In this document: positions 38,503-49,703 of the stretch, piece after piece | Layout: each line of letters opens with the position of its first letter | Numbering within the stretch: position 1 is the stretch's first letter | Assembly: GCA_020055645.1 (NCBI GenBank) | Contig: CM034549.1 | Coordinates: 14,963,930 to 15,027,929 of the forward strand | Length of the DNA stretch: 64,000 nucleotides | Direction of reading: 5' to 3' | Source: Tomocerus qinae | Taxonomy: Eukaryota; Arthropoda; Collembola; Entomobryomorpha; Tomoceridae | Notes under the pieces: generated by a model | The model's input: the letters and a program-made list of their open reading frames with translations, nothing else | Database searches by the model: none | What the model was told of the DNA's origin: nothing | Program-made: the position numbers and the translations under genes

Positions 38503-39152
38503 CTTGCCATATTACTTGAACAACCTGTACTCGAAAAATCTCTATTTTCAGCTTAATGGTAGCTGTGTTGTCCTATCTATACATATTTCAGAAATGCTTA
38601 TGCATTCAGAGTTGGGGATGCTATTAGTGTGAAGATTAATATGAAAGGAGTCTGAAGTTTTACATTTCATTCAGAGCATACATGCTCAAGTATCTGTCGA
38701 AATCTACTTGAAATGTACAAGCACTCGTAGAGTCCAGACTCTTCTCTCACAGCATTGTTTACTCGACAACATAACAATGAGCACCTAGGTACAGATACAG
38801 GAGAAGAGCAAAGAGCAAAATGAGGATAGTGTAGTCCTACTACAAATAGACAAAGCCATACACGTCTTACAGCGACGGAAAACGAAATTATGTATGTATA
38901 GTAAGCGAGAAATGGTAAAAGAGAAGAATACAAACTACCAAATAATATCTTCATCCTTCAGGCATATTTTTCATATTTATATATACCTAATGTACTTTAA
39001 AAAAATACAATGGTAAACCCAGATAGATCATCCAAGGGAAATAATGGGAAATGTTTAGCCATAGAACGGCACACCTAGTATGTATGCAGGAAATGCTAAT
39101 AATAATGCATGTAGGTGTAATAAGTTCGAAATAGTGTTTTTTCCTTGCTTAT

Positions 39153-39210
39153 GTTAGGGCTTTTATTATTAGCTTACGAGTATTCGTAAGGTGCTGTGAA
39201 CGGTCCTAAC
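39153..39210. repeat. Compound hairpin at the left edge of the minisatellite
   Basis: An inner stem CTTACGA/TCGTAAG (39173-39179 with 39184-39190, four-base loop) is enclosed by GTTAGG/CCTAAC (39153-39158 with 39205-39210). It ends two bases before the GTCC microsatellite, so it marks the left boundary of the repeat block. Confidence 0.65.
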
Positions 39211-39211
39211 A

Positions 39212-39247
39212 GTCTGTCTGTCCGTCCGTCCGTCCGTCCGTCCGTCT
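39212..39247. repeat. GTCT/GTCC tetranucleotide microsatellite
   Basis: Two GTCT units followed by six or seven GTCC units and a closing GTCT. It lies between the boundary hairpin and the minisatellite proper. Confidence 0.92.
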
Positions 39248-39310
39248 GGCTGTAGACAAAAATTCTAGGTATGGGGGGAGAATATGTGCCAAATATTCTG
39301 CGTATCTACG

Positions 39311-39492
39311 AAGAATATTCTGCGTATACGATTGGGAAGAATATTCTGCGTATACGATTGGGAAGAATATTCTGCGTATACGATTGGGAAGAATATTCTG
39401 CGTATACGATTGGGAAGAATATTCTGCGTATACGATTGGGAAGAATATTCTGCGTATACGATTGGGAAGAATATTCTGCGTATACGATTGGG
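39311..39492. repeat. Minisatellite array A: seven identical 26-bp units
   Basis: Seven copies of a 26-bp unit (AAGAATATTCTGCGTATACG then ATTGGG) read as identical, preceded at 39291-39310 by a decayed copy. Each unit holds the palindrome AGAATATTCT. Because 26 is not a multiple of three and the unit has no stop in any plus-strand frame, all three frames are open and one translates with a 26-residue period. Confidence 0.95.
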
Positions 39493-39657
39493 AAGAATAT
39501 TCCGCGTTTTGGGATGAATATTCTGCGTTTTAGGAAGAATATTCTGCGTTTTAGGATAAATATTCTGGGTTATAGGAAGAATATTCTGGGTTATAGGAAG
39601 AATATTCTGCGTTTCTTCCTATATTCTGCGTTTCTTCCTATATTCTGCGTTTTAGGT
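39493..39657. repeat. Minisatellite array B: transitional units
   Basis: Seven or eight units of 19-24 bp keep the core AATATTCTGCG but carry changing linkers in order: TTTTGGGATG, TTTTAGGAAG, TTATAGGAAG, TTTCTTCCT, then TTTTAGGTAA. They form a graded series between array A and array C. Two units have the linker CTTCCTA, the reverse complement of the TAGGAAG found in their neighbours. Confidence 0.85.
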
Positions 39658-39930
39658 AAAATATTCTGCGTTTTAGGTAAAATATTCTGCGTTTTAGGTA
39701 AAATATTCTGCGTTTTAGGTAAAATATTCTGCGTTTTAGGTAAAATATTCTGCGTTTTAGGTAAAATATTCTGCGTTTTAGGTAAAATATTCTGCGTTTT
39801 AGGTAAAATATTCTGCGTTTTAGGTAAAATATTCTGCGTTTTAGGTAAAATATTCTGCGTTTTAGGTAAAATATTCTGCGTTTTAGGTAAAATATTCTAC
39901 GTTTTATGTAAAATATTCTGCGTTTTAAGA
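39658..39930. repeat. Minisatellite array C: thirteen 21-bp units
   Basis: Thirteen head-to-tail copies of a 21-bp unit (AAAATATTCTGCGTTTTAGG then T). The first eleven read as identical and the last two (39889-39909 and 39910-39930) carry a few changes. The unit keeps the core of array A but has AAAATATTCT instead of AGAATATTCT, which breaks the palindrome. A 21-bp period is two turns of the helix, so the A-tract recurs on one face. Confidence 0.95.
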
Positions 39931-40130
39931 AGAATATTCAGACCTGCAAAAAATATTCTGCGTTCTAGGAAGAATAATCTGCATTCTAGAAAAAATTATG
40001 ACCTGCAAAAAATATTCTGCGTTCTAGGAAGATTAATCTGCATTCTAGGAAAAATTATCTGCGTTCTGCGAAGAGAATTCTGTGCACTATATTCTGAGTA
40101 TGGCAAGGAATATTCTGGGTTCTAGGAAAG
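39931..40130. repeat. Minisatellite array D: decayed units with a 59-bp higher-order repeat
   Basis: Diverged units of the same core. Within it, 39941-39999 and 40000-40058 are two 59-bp copies starting GACCTGCAAAAAATATTC that differ at only two or three positions, each made of about three monomers. The array fades out around TATTCTGGGTTCTAGG near 40108-40126. Confidence 0.85.
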
Positions 40131-40700
40131 TTTCATTTGTGACACAGATCTCCCCCTCATACACACATATCGCAACAACGCAATACAATTGCAATGCATG
40201 CAGCTAAAGGCTGTTCTCCCAGTACTGATCTTTCACGTGCCCACGCATCCTGGGGTTTACGAAATTATTTATTATTATTACTAATGCTTTTGATATCTGA
40301 AGTGAACAAGAACGAAATAGAATTGCAAATATCTTTGTGTTTGCCATCAATAATTGCCAAATTGACGACTTTTGACTTTCAAGTTCACATTGCCTATTTA
40401 ATAATTTGTCTTAAATCGATTCAATCATTCATCCCGCTGGAAAAGTCAACCCCTCAATTGCAGATTTTCTATTATTTATAGCAACTAGGGACTAGTGACA
40501 TCAAGTCAATGGGTAAGATAGTGAACCAGAGCCAGACGGCTGATCTAATTGTTTTATGCAATTCTCGTAAATTCAAAAATCATATTGCTCATAAAATATG
40601 GTTGCTGATGTCAACTCATTCGTGGTTATCATTGTTGTCGAATTATTGGGCATAATTTTAATATTGACAATTTATTTTTGCATTTGTTTATCTTTGCAGA

Positions 40701-40815
40701 CTTTGTAAATATAAGTATATCGTCCATCCCTAAAGGTGAATTTCATTCATACCTACTTTGTAAATACACGTGGCCTACATAAAAATTCTATATCATCCAT
40801 CCCTAAAGGTGAATT
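40701..40815. repeat. Two-part local duplication
   Basis: CTTTGTAAATA occurs at 40701-40711 and 40756-40766. A 25-base word around TCCATCCCTAAAGGTGAATT occurs at 40718-40742 and 40791-40815 with one difference. The two halves are in the same order but spaced differently (about 7 bp against 24 bp between parts), so one copy gained or lost about 18 bases. Confidence 0.75.
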
Positions 40816-42130
40816 CCGAATCACGTTTAAGTTCGTTCGTTTAAGTTTAAGATACCAAAAATTTTATGTGACTTTTAAGTCACCAGCTAAAATGAACAAT
40901 ACACGTGAACTACAGGAAATTATTATAGTCTACGTAGTGCAAAAAGAATGTACTCAGTAATCAGAATTACGTTAGTACACTAGAAACAAATAACTGTCGA
41001 CGCTGAGGACAGACGAGAGGTAGTTTTAGAATGTTAACAAAACAACCCATTCTGCTCAACTGACGCTAATAATATTTACCGCTAATACAGTTCGAACAAA
41101 ACGCAACGCATGTACCAGGACCAGGCTATAGTACAGTGGTACATGATTGTACTACATGTACAGTACCACATAGTATTTTGGACAAACTCTATAGTAATGC
41201 TTGTATTCTTGTATTCCCTTGTGATTCCATTATAATGCTTCGTATTATTAAACAGTATAATATAATTCATTAGTTTCTCGTAAGCTTAGTATTCCATTAC
41301 AATGGTTTATTATTTCTGTCATAAGCATGGTAGTACGTATTTTAAAAAATAATAGTAGGATGCCCTAGTGGAATAATAGTTTGGGAATCGAATGATATGA
41401 GTCTAGACTGGAAGGCAAGATAAAAGAAATGAGTAATGGGCTGCCTAGAGGAGAAAACTTTGAGAAATACTGCAAAGTAAATGGTATACACATTACTTAC
41501 ATTGTCATAGTCTGTATTACCTTATATAAGAGACTGAAGCAGAATTCAAACAGAAGCAGCTTCTGGAATATACACGTGTTTTCTCATAGGGAGAAGAGCT
41601 AAAGAAATCTCTCCTGACCTAATGCAATGAAATCTGGAGAGTCAAGTAAGGAACAAAACCTCAGACAAGCTTAAGTCAACGAAATGTAAAGTCAATAAAC
41701 CCTTGTGAAAAGAAGTGAGATATTCATTCGTAGCCGTTCTTCATATTCTCTTTATTCGCGACGATATATTTTATGAAGTTCACCAACTTTAAACTTGACT
41801 TCAGTAAAGATCGATAATCTAGGTAATAGAATTTGAGCTAACAGCTCACCGAGACCCAAGTTTTTCATAGAAAACTCTTCACATTCGGGATATACCATTT
41901 CTTTTCTCTTATAAATCTTTGGTTTGGCATCATCTTTGTTCTTGGCATGGCCCTTCTTACATTTACATAAATTATTATTATCGAGCGATCCTCTTACGTA
42001 CGTACTTACATATAAAGTACCTTTTCTCTTCAGAATTGGAATGGTTAATGTAATACTAAGTAGTTACCCACTACTAGTATATAGCTCTGAGCAATTGTAA
42101 CCTACAAATACTAAGATATCTTTTTATACC

Positions 42131-42174
42131 TATATATATCTATATTGTATAAGTATATATATATGTTATACTAT
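42131..42174. repeat. TA-rich simple repeat
   Basis: Interrupted runs of TATATA and ATATAT over about 45 bases. Confidence 0.75.
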
Positions 42175-45004
42175 TTACATACACCACATTGCAGTTCGCA
42201 GCAACCATTAGCATTAAGCTTGACAGCAGTGCAGTAGTGCAGCAGGGCACTATCACTACTAATACAGCCATATTGTATATATAACGACACTATTATATAA
42301 CAATGCTATACATTACATTATATAGAGCATTTCTTATATAAGAATGAATTTAGTAGTCCAGAGATTCAGTAGTATCCGTATGAAAACCACAAACCAGTGT
42401 CACCTGCACTGCACTACAATTCCAGAATAAACCTGTGCCTCCCCAAGTGCTCTACTCCTAATAAATATGTATAACTTGTACTGAAAGAGCTAGATAGGCG
42501 CATAAAATATATTATGTGCTCTGGAGATAGTTTATTCTTACTAATTGGCATGCAGAGCAGTGTAGTCAAAGTTGTTGTGGGCACAAAGAGAGCTTGAAAG
42601 TCAAGTGACGTGAGTCAAAGTCAAATCAAACTTAATAAGTTGCAGCTCTTCAGCATGATAAACCTTGGCCAGAGTAGGCCAGGTGGCAAGGGAATTCACA
42701 TGTCCACATCCTTATCTAATCCTGGACTGGATATACAACTTTCCAACTATTTGCTTTCTTAAAAGTCTTGTATTGGTTTTTTTAATTGCATATTGTTACA
42801 TAACTAATGTCTCTATTACAACATAAATCAATAAACTAAATGGATTAGCTTAGTCCAACTACGTGTATGAACAACAATCCAACATATATGTACCAATTTA
42901 TCATACATTTGCATATTAAATACATTTACAACAGTACAGAAGCAGACGCTAGACGCCTTCTGTTCATCCACTTCAACAAGTGTAATCTATTGCTGTCAAT
43001 TTATTTGAAAGTATAATTATCAAGTAGCAATAACAATTTATTTTCAGTTCTTCACAATTGTAGTTAAAACAACAATTGGGAAATTATAATTAGGGAAAAT
43101 TTTTTGTCTATCAGATTATAGGAGATCAGTTGTGTGTTTGTGCTGTGTATCATTTTAGACATTAATTTTTGTAAAATGGCAGAGACTATAATACACGTAG
43201 TATAAAGAAGCTATTCTTGCTATTCAAAAAGTTGTCAAAATGAAAGATTTATAAGTCTAATGCATTCCCTTGAAATAATTTATGTTAGGATAACAAAGTA
43301 AGTTCACACAGCTGGACTCTGTTACAGTTAGTTCAGTTAAAATTCTCTGCTCATTATCAGCTTTGTTTCGTTACGCAATTTTAGTTTGAAGAGGGGAAAA
43401 TAATTAGGAAGTTCTTTTCGGGTGGATGAAGAGGGCTTGAGAAGAATACTTTGATTATGATAACAAGAACAGAAAAATAGGGCATAGTATATAATAGCCT
43501 TTATATTGTGTTATACTTAGTAGCTAATTCTTTAATAACCGACTGAAAAGTACCATTTGAGTATAAAAGAAAAAGGTATAAGGAAGGAAGGCGAAAGTTG
43601 GTCACCACTTTTGTTCTTTGGTGCTATATGAAAAGGACTGCATCGAGTAAAGGTAGAAAAGCATAATGCAGAAAGATACATAATTGCATTTCCACCACTC
43701 CCTCAAAGTATCATGATGCAGTAAAAGAAGGACAGTGCACGGTTTTGTCTAAAGATGCCTTTGTGCATTGCTATCCATGTGTTCTTTTGAGGGAGAAGGT
43801 AGGATGGAATTTTCCGTCTTAAACTCTCAAAGGGCTCATTACATCACATCATTCATTTCCCAAAATGAAATGAATGCTCTCCAGATTTCTTCCTCCTTAC
43901 AAACAACCCAGATACAAGACTGTGGAAGGCGACGACGTGTCTCTTTTTAGCCCAACTACCCGTTACAGGACCTTATCAAGTTCAGCCGAGCAATATATAG
44001 ATCTTCCTTCCCTCAAGTTACAACTTGTTTCTGAAAGAACTAGTTATTAGACAGTAAGTACTACACGTCACTCCAACACACATCTCATCGCATATCACCA
44101 TCTTTGCTAAATGAAGAAACGGTTCTAATTGTAAGTCTGGCTACATTTCTCTATACAACTCATCTGTACTGAATCAAAGACTAACCTTCTGGTAATAACT
44201 CTCCTTTTTAGTACATACCTACATCAGTGTTTCTGCTACTGCCATAAGTTACCACTTAAACCTTTCTTAATTCCCTAGTCCCTATATTTGGACACACAGG
44301 CATCCGCTCTTCCTATTATAACTCACTAAGAAAAACGTAATAATTAGGAGGCTGAATGGCCCTCTTCTAAACTAATTTCCTTGGCGCACCACAAATTCTT
44401 AGAAATGGACTCTTCAGAATGTTTGCACCCCACTTGTCATGTTTACTGTTGATGTTCATGGTCATAAATAAGTTCTATTGCTCATCGTTAGGAATACTAT
44501 TCGAGGCAAAGAAAAATCTTCACTTATCTCTGCTTTATTATCTTGTCCGTTGGAAATGGAAAGGCAAATCCTTTCTGCAGTTTCCCATTGTTGTTCTCCC
44601 CACGTACTATAAACTACATACTATATAACCAGTGTAAGAGTCGAAGAATAACGTAACTCATGTATTATGGGCTGAGGAGCCTACATTTTATGCAGCTCTT
44701 AAAAAGTGCACTATCATCATTTAACTCTTTTGTTTGTCTCTGCAATGTCGAGTTAGCAATAAATGGAATAAGAAAACTTGGTGAACAAAAATCCGAGACG
44801 TCCCTCCAGCTACATAGTCTCAGATACCATAATAATAATATGAAATGCTTCTACCACTCGACAAAACCTGACTTGACTTGCCCTATTCCTGGCCAATGCA
44901 CAACAAACTTTAGATTTTTATATAGAGGTGGGCAATAATAATATAACAAGTATTAAAAGTTGTTGCTATCATAGGTATATTTACCAGTATAAAATAAACT
45001 GCAC

Positions 45005-45018
45005 TATTATTATTATTG
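45005..45018. repeat. ATT trinucleotide microsatellite
   Basis: Four to five ATT units. Confidence 0.7.
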
Positions 45019-46178
45019 GTAGCTCAGGCATCTACACTCTCTAAGAAAACACAAGATCCTTCCCTATCTTCAAAAGTATTAACATTTTCAAGTGCTTTGC
45101 CATTCTGCTGAGACGTAGTTGGTGTCCTTAAAAAACTAGACTTTTGTTAAAGTTGCAAAGAATAAGTGCACTATATTATATGAGTAACATAATACATCAT
45201 AAGATTTTCTCAGAAAGACACTTCAAAATGCCGATGGAATACTACATTACAAAATGAGATGATATCTTCCCAAGTGACACAAGTTTTATGTGGCAATAAC
45301 AAACCTACTGCCATATGATATCAACTCATAACACTCCTATATGCATTAACTTATCCTATCACTATCTTATCTGCAAAACCATTTTGTCACTCCTAATCAT
45401 CTTCGTCCCCAACATATTGAAACGACAAAAACTACCAGGCTTTGTAGTTCTAATCAGGAATCACTGCATCTGTATACCATCAGAGATGCTAATTACTAAT
45501 TAAGGAAAATAATGAGTTTACGATACCATTGATTACTTTCTACTGTTAAATATTCTTCAGTCAGTTTCATTTATTTTTGTATACACTACTGTGTAGGTAC
45601 TTAAATAGAGCTACTAACACTAGAATCAGTTTTTACATCAAGGACTCTATAAATGCGATGATGTTTTCCTTCCTGTAGTCAAACGCAAGGGAAACCACAT
45701 CCCTTATTCGTAGAAGGAAGATAAACAAGAAGACATTGTGTTTTGACTTGGTAGCTTCCGAAAAATAGTAAAAAGGAAAGGCATTGTATACTTTGTTTAG
45801 ATATTGAGATACATTGAGTTGTTACAACGTTACGAGTACGTTAAGGCTTAAGACTTGTCAAAACAGGAAAAGGAAAGCACGGAAAATAAACGGGGAGAGG
45901 AGGCTTTCTCTATTTTCTTTTATTTTCTCTCTCTTTTTCATGCCTTATGTCTTTCATTACTAAGTTATTGTGTGATGGAAAGAAAGAAAGTCTATGTACA
46001 CCACTTTCCTTCGCAGGGCATTAAGTACAATGTGACATTTTTTAAATTAATGTGAAAGTTATAATGTATGCATTCACTGTACACACGAAGAAGCGTGGAG
46101 AACAGTAGACTCCATAAGAAACTAATGATATAAAGCTCACTTTTCACTAATGTTTGTTTCACAAAGGGAAATATGTTT

Positions 46179-46232
46179 TTTCTTGAAACTAGGTCACTTG
46201 AACTATTACTATACATATTTTCTTTCAAGAAA
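46179..46232. repeat. 10-base inverted repeat of heat-shock-element-like words
   Basis: TTTCTTGAAA (46179-46188) and TTTCAAGAAA (46223-46232) are exact reverse complements 34 bases apart. Each also contains the TTCnnGAA arrangement of a heat-shock-factor half-site pair. No transcription unit adjoins it. Confidence 0.5.
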
Positions 46233-47483
46233 CGGAAGCTCTTCCGTATGGAGAGCGACCATTAAGTCCCTACGAAATAAAATGAACAAATGTAATTCAA
46301 GTATGTACCTTATTACGTGGTTTCCTTACGTGTTCTAAGTTTAATTGACAAATAGCATGTAATAATTCTGCCCGTGGACTGGCTATTATACTCCCAAAAT
46401 CCTATGATACAGCATTACTGCTCTCCACTCCCAAAATACTTTTTAAGACAATGCACTACATACACCACGTGGAATAATACTTCATTTTTCTATTATTTCT
46501 TTCGTACTTAACTGAGATAACTAACTTTCTCCTAACGTGAATTGTCCATTTTTTATTTTCCTAACTCTCCAACTCTCTCTCGCTTCCACCACAAAATAGC
46601 AATAGCCCTTTATTATATTTTCCAACAAAAAATACATTAGCTCATCCAGTCGACTCATATTCTATTGCGTTATGTTATTATTTTTATAACCTTTATTGCT
46701 AACAAAATTTATAGCCTGAAAGCTAAAGTACGTCCAAGCCCATAGACTCACTTACTTTCTAAGGATAACAATAGATTCCACAGCATGCTGCGCTGAGCAA
46801 AAGTCTTCCAGCTTCCATTCTACTACTAACTTTGTAATTTCCTTTTATTATATCTAACTCCCGTATATTATAGGTGAATATGTTCTTTCACTCTAATCTA
46901 ACTCATAATAGTTTGTGGAAGACTAAAAATTTTTGTTCCTTCCTAGTAAGACTACATAAAACACTAGGCTTCTTATCATATTTAGAAAATTTTGTGCTAA
47001 GTAACAACTTGTACATTTCGTTAACATATGTTCTAATCTAATATTGTAGTCTGTCTAAAAGTTGTCTCCTGCAATTATAAGTAATTTCGACCATTATTTA
47101 AATTCTAACACAAGCATTATGTATAGAGGTGAGATTCTTGGCTAGTAAATTGTGAAAAGTAATGGTAGAAAGATTCCGGAGTATTTGAAACAAATCCTTT
47201 TCATCGTATCATTTTGTGTCTTTTGTGTAGTTCATTTTCCTTCCTATAGAGAATTGTTAAAGTAAGAAAATAGAATCCAGTGGGATAGGGTTATAGTAAT
47301 TTGAATTGTGTATATGTGTGGTGGGATTTGATACAAAAGAACATTCTGCCTTATCAGCATTACCTGAATTTGAATAAATCAGAAAATCAGGGAATAAGGA
47401 CATAATCAGAAGAAATTCAGCGAGAGAACTAAGTCTACAATTTAGAGCAGTGATAGGGAAGCCGAAGAAGGAAGCCCACTAAC

Positions 47484-47669
47484 TCAATTTAATTTAAAAG
47501 AAATCTGAAAACTTTCTGGAGACAATCTTCTTGTTTTGCTTCTATTACCCTTTGGCATTACTTTATACAGAGCTTCCACTGGGACAGAGAAGAGCATTCC
47601 CTTAACTTTGATTCTCTCCCATAATCGCAAAAGAAAGACAATATTCTTCCGCTGCTCTTCCTTTGCCAT
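47484..47669 (-). CDS. Small minus-strand open frame, possible first exon
   Basis: ATG at 47669 lies in a favourable start context (CACAATGGC, A at -3) and opens 61 codons to TGA. The translation (MAKEEQRKNIVFLLRLWERI, KVKGMLFSVPVEALYKVMP, GNRSKTRRLSPESFQISFK) mixes basic, acidic and hydrophobic residues like a real protein. The DNA is somewhat richer in G+C than its flanks. Potential donors inside it are a GTAATG after LYK and a GTAATAG after PKG, so it may be a first coding exon. I cannot name a family and found no downstream exon. Confidence 0.27.
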   Translation of the reverse strand: MAKEEQRKNIVFLLRLWERIKVKGMLFSVPVEALYKVMPKGNRSKTRRLSPESFQISFKLN

Positions 47670-49621
47670 TGTGACTATATATCCCTACCCATACATGAAA
47701 TAATAGTTTAACTTCTTATTCGTATATCCATCGAATACAGATGTGAAGATATAAAAAGCTTGCGGAAGAAGAGTTTGTGCTTTGAGCAAAGCACATGGAC
47801 CATGGACCTAAATTCCAAAGCGAAATCTGCATTTATCTCATCAACCATCAGCGTCTCTCTGCACAGACATAGAGCTTTTCTTTTACGTAGTTACCGTTTT
47901 CTCTAGAGCGCATAAAACTATACAAAGGACAAAGTAGAGCACGAACAAAAGGAAAAATCACGCCAAGTTCAGATCAGTTGAGCTGAGGGAGCTACCGAGT
48001 GTCAGTGAAAGATCCAGTTTTAAACAAACTTTTCCTCCTCCGTCGTTTAGTCCAAATGATAAAACCATATCTAAAAGACATACTTGTTAGTTAGTTTAGA
48101 TTTTCCCTTGTTTTCCATTATCTATGGACTTACACAGCGAGAATCTACTGACGTATTACAAAGACTCTTTACACTAGAACTCTACCCAGAAATAGCACTT
48201 TGTCTCTATTATTCCTAAATATATATGGGACGAACGAGACACTATACTCTTCTGTGTAAAGTTAACAGTCAAAGTCGGCATTACAACTACAACAAAGTTA
48301 GCTCATCTGAAACCATGAAACCTAACCTAGGCCAAGTTCCGCCTTATTGTTTGCTAGTTTACAACATACCCCATTCCACGAATAGGATAAATACGTAAAC
48401 TAAAACCTACTTAAACCGACTCGTACAGTAGCATTTAACAAAAAAGTCAACTAATAGGTAGTACCAATCCATTTTTGTAAATATATCTGACCAATGAACG
48501 ACCATGTTTTAGCAAGAAAAAAATTGAAAAATTATGTACTGATAGCCATTCAATGAAATATTCACTAACTAATAATATATTACTTAATTCCTTAGCAGAT
48601 TGCTTTTGAGAATGTTATTTATTAGCATCGGTACAACTAAATATTATAAATATAGTTTACGAACCTGATTATTCAAAGAAACTCCATTAAAGCGCCTTCA
48701 ATTTTCAGTATTAAATTTTCATCCTGAGGCTAAGAGACGGAAATGGGAAAAGGCAGGCTTCAAACCAAACCGAAAATTTTCTTGGAAAGCACGACTGAAA
48801 TTGAAAATAGGAAGTCTCAGCTTACTTAAATGTGAGACACGAAGTTCTAAAGAATCCAGGTGGCTGTAAAACACAAGTTTTAGTTGATGCATGTTCCTAA
48901 CGTACTAGATTCTCTAGTGCCTGCAATCTATAATGATTTGTTCTACATTGTGAATATAGAGAGGTATGATATGGTAGCCTGGAGCTGTTAGCATTACTTT
49001 TACAAGGTTGTACCATCGTGTCAAAAATCCAATGTTACTGGGCTTTCATCTTATTTCGGCTGCCGTCGCTTTTTCCCTGACTAATTCTCAAGTTCAATCT
49101 AAAGTTTTCACACACAGGAACGAAAAAGTGCCGAAAGAATTATAAATGAACATATACCGTCAGTTGGTATACGCATGAATATGTATAGTGCAATTGGCAG
49201 TATAGTACAAATAATGTAGAGGAAATAAGTATTTGTGTTGAAGGGGAGATGAAAGTGGTATTATAATATTAGAACAGAAAGTTGGTATTTGCTGAGAAGA
49301 TTGAAGGCTAAGGATTCACTATTACTACAGAGTGATGTAATGGAGGGTAAGAGTGTTACATAATGTACACCTAATGCATATTATATTACCTTAACGCTGT
49401 AAGTGTAGCAGAATGCAATAACCTGTGTGTACATCTCAAACCGAATGCATACACACTTATAATGAGGAACTGAGGGAAATGCAAAGTTATTTCGTGCGTG
49501 TGCCATAAACCCTAACAATTATTCATAAAGGAATGGGAATACACTCATTTAACCGAGGAAGGCAAGTTAATTTTGAGAAAGTTGAGATTAGCGGAAATAT
49601 CTTGAAATGGCTTGTTGCGTA

Positions 49622-49703
49622 CATAATAAAGGTTAGTCTCATTGCTATATTCTATACACATCAAGTACAGTAAGAAAACACAACAAATAACCTTTATTAT
49701 ATG
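49622..49703. repeat. Imperfect inverted repeat
   Basis: CATAATAAAGGTTA (49622-49635) and TAACCTTTATTATATG (49688-49703) pair over about 13 bases with a small bulge and a spacer near 50 bases. I see no target duplication, so I do not call it a transposon. Confidence 0.5.

Larger units (their letters stand above)
31945..39150. other. Long non-coding stretch
   Basis: No supported gene in about 7 kb. Items noted: a G+C-raised open frame at 32336-32542 (listed separately), an AAGTCAAGTC 10-mer at 32313-32322, an imperfect inverted repeat of GTGTGGC...GCCACAC type near 35048-35120 with a TATATAAAAG word (35065-35074) in its loop, and a short perfect hairpin at 38477-38502. Confidence 0.55.
40131..47483. 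other. Non-coding stretch with small repeats
   Basis: No supported gene in about 7 kb. It holds a short two-part duplication (40701-40815), a TA-rich run (42131-42174), an ATT run (45005-45018), a 10-base inverted repeat (46179-46232) and an AAGTCAAGTC 10-mer in minus orientation (44870-44879). A 92-codon plus-strand frame at 44660-44938 has no exon context and an unrecognised translation. Confidence 0.55.

Noticed and set aside
39271-40125. 284-codon plus-strand open frame across the minisatellite, with a 26-residue period and then a KIFCVLG period
   Set aside because: The frame is long only because the 26-bp and 21-bp units happen to lack plus-strand stops, and repeating a stop-free unit keeps it open. 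A second frame is open over array A too. There is no unique flanking coding sequence, splice signal or poly(A) signal.
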